Shown piece after piece: positions 6,358 to 7,434 of a DNA stretch of 7,434 nucleotides. Origin of the DNA: Tannerella sp. (lineage in GTDB: Bacteria > Bacteroidota > Bacteroidia > Bacteroidales > Tannerellaceae); NCBI GenBank assembly GCA_031290635.1, contig JAITNE010000185.1, positions 1 through 7,434 on the forward strand. The letters run 5' to 3'. Under the pieces are notes generated by a model. The model searched no databases, had not been told where the DNA came from, and saw only the letters and a program-made list of their open reading frames with translations. The translations under genes were made by a program, and so were the position numbers. How positions within the stretch are numbered: the stretch's first letter is position 1; every line of letters starts with the position of its first letter.

Positions 6358-6651
6358 TCATATTTTATTTATTTTGCGTTTAACGCTTGCGGTAAAATCC
6401 GACCAATTATCAACCTTGAAAGCACGAATATCTCGAACTGATAGTGCAAACCAATCTACATCCGACAGAGCGTTAATAGCATCAAATACAACGCTTAAGT
6501 CATCGCTTGAAGTAATGTATGTACTACCTTGAATCCAATGAAACTGATGCTGTTGCATGATACCTTTGATTTCGTAATATGCGTGATGATATGGGACGCC
6601 ATAAAACTGCTCCAGGTCGGCAATGACCATATCGAAAGCTATTGCAAACAT
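6358..6651 (-). CDS. VapD-like endoribonuclease (putative toxin)
   Basis: The 97-residue protein matches the VapD family, formerly called virulence-associated protein D. It begins MFAIAFDM, with the conserved aspartate D7 that is important for RNase activity in the Helicobacter pylori protein. It then has AYYEIKGIM (24-32), QGSTYI (41-46) and the C-terminal signature SVRDIRAFKVDNWSDFT (71-87). VapD has a ferredoxin-like fold related to Cas2 and cleaves RNA as a dimer. Some homologues act as toxins paired with a small upstream antitoxin. Its start overlaps the upstream gene by 13 bases and is preceded by a perfect AGGAGG, rare in this phylum, so translational coupling and high expression are plausible. 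Family membership is well supported; toxicity and target are inferred. Unlike VapC, this is not a PIN-domain protein. Confidence 0.87.
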   Translation of the reverse strand: MFAIAFDMVIADLEQFYGVPYHHAYYEIKGIMQQHQFHWIQGSTYITSSDDLSVVFDAINALSDVDWFALSVRDIRAFKVDNWSDFTASVKRKINKI

Positions 6652-6854
6652 ACCTTTGTCCTCCTAAACGCATATTCTCTACCGAAGAAAACATCATTAT
6701 CGACAGCTGAGCGGGCTGCTACAACTGCTCCAAAAGGATTACTTGTATCGATTTCAATCACTTCGCCTTTAATCCAAATACTTTGACCTGTCAGGTCGGG
6801 CGCTATCAGCACCTCTTCACCTAATTGTATTGCATTATTTTTTTCCATAATCAT
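6639..6854 (-). CDS. Small unknown protein upstream of vapD-like gene, possible antitoxin
   Basis: The product is 71 residues from the ATG at 6854, or 69 from a second in-frame ATG at 6848. I do not recognise a named family with certainty. It has no DNA-binding helix-turn-helix or membrane segment. The sequence VLIAPDLTGQSIWIKGEVIEID (15-36) followed by VVAARS and DVFFGREYAFR suggests a small all-beta, SH3-like barrel. Its own TAnnTTTG promoter lies just upstream, and its last four codons overlap the vapD-like start by 13 bases. Small first gene, overlap and shared promoter are the layout of antitoxin-toxin pairs, and VapD has partners in some bacteria (for example VapX in Haemophilus), though no similarity to VapX is claimed. 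The gene is probably real; the antitoxin role is a guess. Confidence 0.7.
   Translation of the reverse strand: MIMEKNNAIQLGEEVLIAPDLTGQSIWIKGEVIEIDTSNPFGAVVAARSAVDNDVFFGREYAFRRTKVCLQ
6660..6665 (-). promoter_or_regulatory. Strong Shine-Dalgarno site for the vapD-like gene
   Basis: On the minus strand the sequence is AGGAGG, eight bases upstream of the ATG at 6651 and inside the 3' end of the upstream gene. No other gene in the window has a comparable site, as expected for Bacteroidetes, where Shine-Dalgarno use is weak. It also encodes Arg-Arg of the upstream protein, so it may be partly coincidental. Confidence 0.6.
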
Positions 6855-6873
6855 TATGTTTAAATTTCAACTG

Positions 6874-6904
6874 CAAAGTTATCCGTTTTTTTTGATTTCA
6901 CAAG
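6874..6904 (-). promoter_or_regulatory. Promoter of the vapD-like cassette
   Basis: On the minus strand TAACTTTG (6881 to 6874) is a perfect TAnnTTTG -7 element. CTTG (6904 to 6901) is a three-of-four -33 match with a 19-base spacer. Transcription would begin about 13 bases before the ATG at 6854 or 19 before the ATG at 6848. The promoter starts only nine bases after the peptide transporter stop, and no terminator is seen between them. Confidence 0.75.
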
Positions 6905-6913
6905 CCTTTCTCC

Positions 6914-7434
6914 TCATTTCGCTACTCTTTCGAGCCATTTGACCATCGCTAACATCAGTATCATGGATACTCCGCAAGCGCAGACAAACACTAACCAGCA
7001 CAGCCAAAGCGGTACGGATGTATAGAGTCGGCCTCCGATGAATACCAGAAGGTTTCCGACAGCTGTTGCCGCTAACCAGCAGCCCTGCATAAGTCCTTGA
7101 AGATGTGGGGGCGCTACTTTCGACACAAACGACAATCCTAAAGGTGATATAAACAGCTCTGCTACAGTCAGTATGAAGTACATGCCGACCATTACTAACG
7201 GTGTTACTTTCATGCTTGCCAACGCATCCGCCGAGAGACCCGATAATGCCGATTTGTCCGGTAATGCAATAGATACGAGCAACATAAAGACGTATCCCAG
7301 AGCCGCTATACCCATACCGATACCTATTTTGCGTGGCGTGGACGGTTCGCGATTTTTCCTTTTCAACAGTCCGAAATACCACATAATCAACGGCGTAAGC
7401 AATACAACGAAGAATGGATTCACGCATTGAAAAA
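6914..7434 (-). CDS. POT-family peptide:H+ symporter, C-terminal part (gene starts beyond the window)
   Basis: The visible 172 residues start with FQCVNPFFVVLLTPL and continue in frame to the window edge. The GTG at 7423 that could begin a shorter frame is therefore an internal valine codon, not a start. The NPFF...LLTP segment and the later SPLGLSFVSKVAPPHLQGLMQG signature (about residues 115-136 of the visible part) identify the proton-dependent oligopeptide transporter family (PTR/POT, MFS fold). These inner-membrane proteins import di- and tripeptides. About five membrane segments are visible, probably the last helices of a 14-helix protein. The N-terminal ExxER proton motif lies outside the window. 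The frame is intact to its stop at 6914. Which peptides it carries cannot be read from this part. Confidence 0.9.
   Translation of the reverse strand, partial: FQCVNPFFVVLLTPLIMWYFGLLKRKNREPSTPRKIGIGMGIAALGYVFMLLVSIALPDKSALSGLSADALASMKVTPLVMVGMYFILTVAELFISPLGLSFVSKVAPPHLQGLMQGCWLAATAVGNLLVFIGGRLYTSVPLWLCWLVFVCACGVSMILMLAMVKWLERVAK

Noticed and set aside
6869..6893. Plus-strand intrinsic terminator (AACT-GCAA-AGTT followed by eight T residues)
   Set aside because: The stem has only four base pairs and five bases lie between it and the T-run; the same bases form a good minus-strand promoter.
6879..7427. 182-codon minus-strand frame overlapping the peptide transporter
   Set aside because: The transporter frame (6914-7434) has clear POT family motifs, while this frame is Cys/Arg/Ser-rich without membrane segments, so it is a shadow.

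Overview
The window looks like chromosomal DNA from a member of the Bacteroidetes, most likely the order Bacteroidales. Three kinds of evidence point there. Several genes are preceded by the Bacteroidetes -7 promoter element TAnnTTTG, and most lack a Shine-Dalgarno sequence. The order xylulokinase, xylose isomerase, xylose:H+ symporter, and the order Yip1 protein, YicC, NadD, are both familiar from Bacteroides-like genomes. The lipoprotein beta-propeller and the POT transporter are also of Bacteroidetes type. The species cannot be named from this sequence.

Layout, left to right. Positions 1-55 hold the last codons of a probable xylulokinase. Positions 56-435 are non-coding and crowded with short repeats: a heptamer array, a 23-bp tandem array, two small hairpins and paired GTGGA motifs. 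xylA (436-1755) and a XylE-type sugar symporter (1759-3204) follow as a tight pair. A long hairpin at 3229-3277 separates them from a convergent lipoprotein beta-propeller gene (3283-4158, minus). That gene and a Yip1-family membrane protein gene (4248-4814, plus) diverge from overlapping promoters. yicC (4871-5743) has its own promoter and is followed after 4 bases by nadD (5748-6308). A two-gene minus-strand cassette, a small unknown protein plus a VapD-like endoribonuclease (6854-6358), sits convergent to nadD. The window ends in the C-terminal part of a POT-family peptide transporter (6914-7434, minus).

Functionally, the left third is D-xylose catabolism: uptake by the symporter, isomerisation to D-xylulose, and phosphorylation by the upstream kinase. 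The centre is housekeeping: RNA turnover (YicC) and NAD synthesis (NadD). The right side holds a probable toxin-antitoxin-like module with its own promoter and an unusually strong Shine-Dalgarno site.

The observations most worth a second look are the repeat-filled gap that splits the xylose cluster, the related heptamer repeats found at two gene ends, the VapD cassette, the interlocked divergent promoters, and the apparent absence of a guanylate kinase gene between yicC and nadD. I see no clear evidence of a wholly new system.
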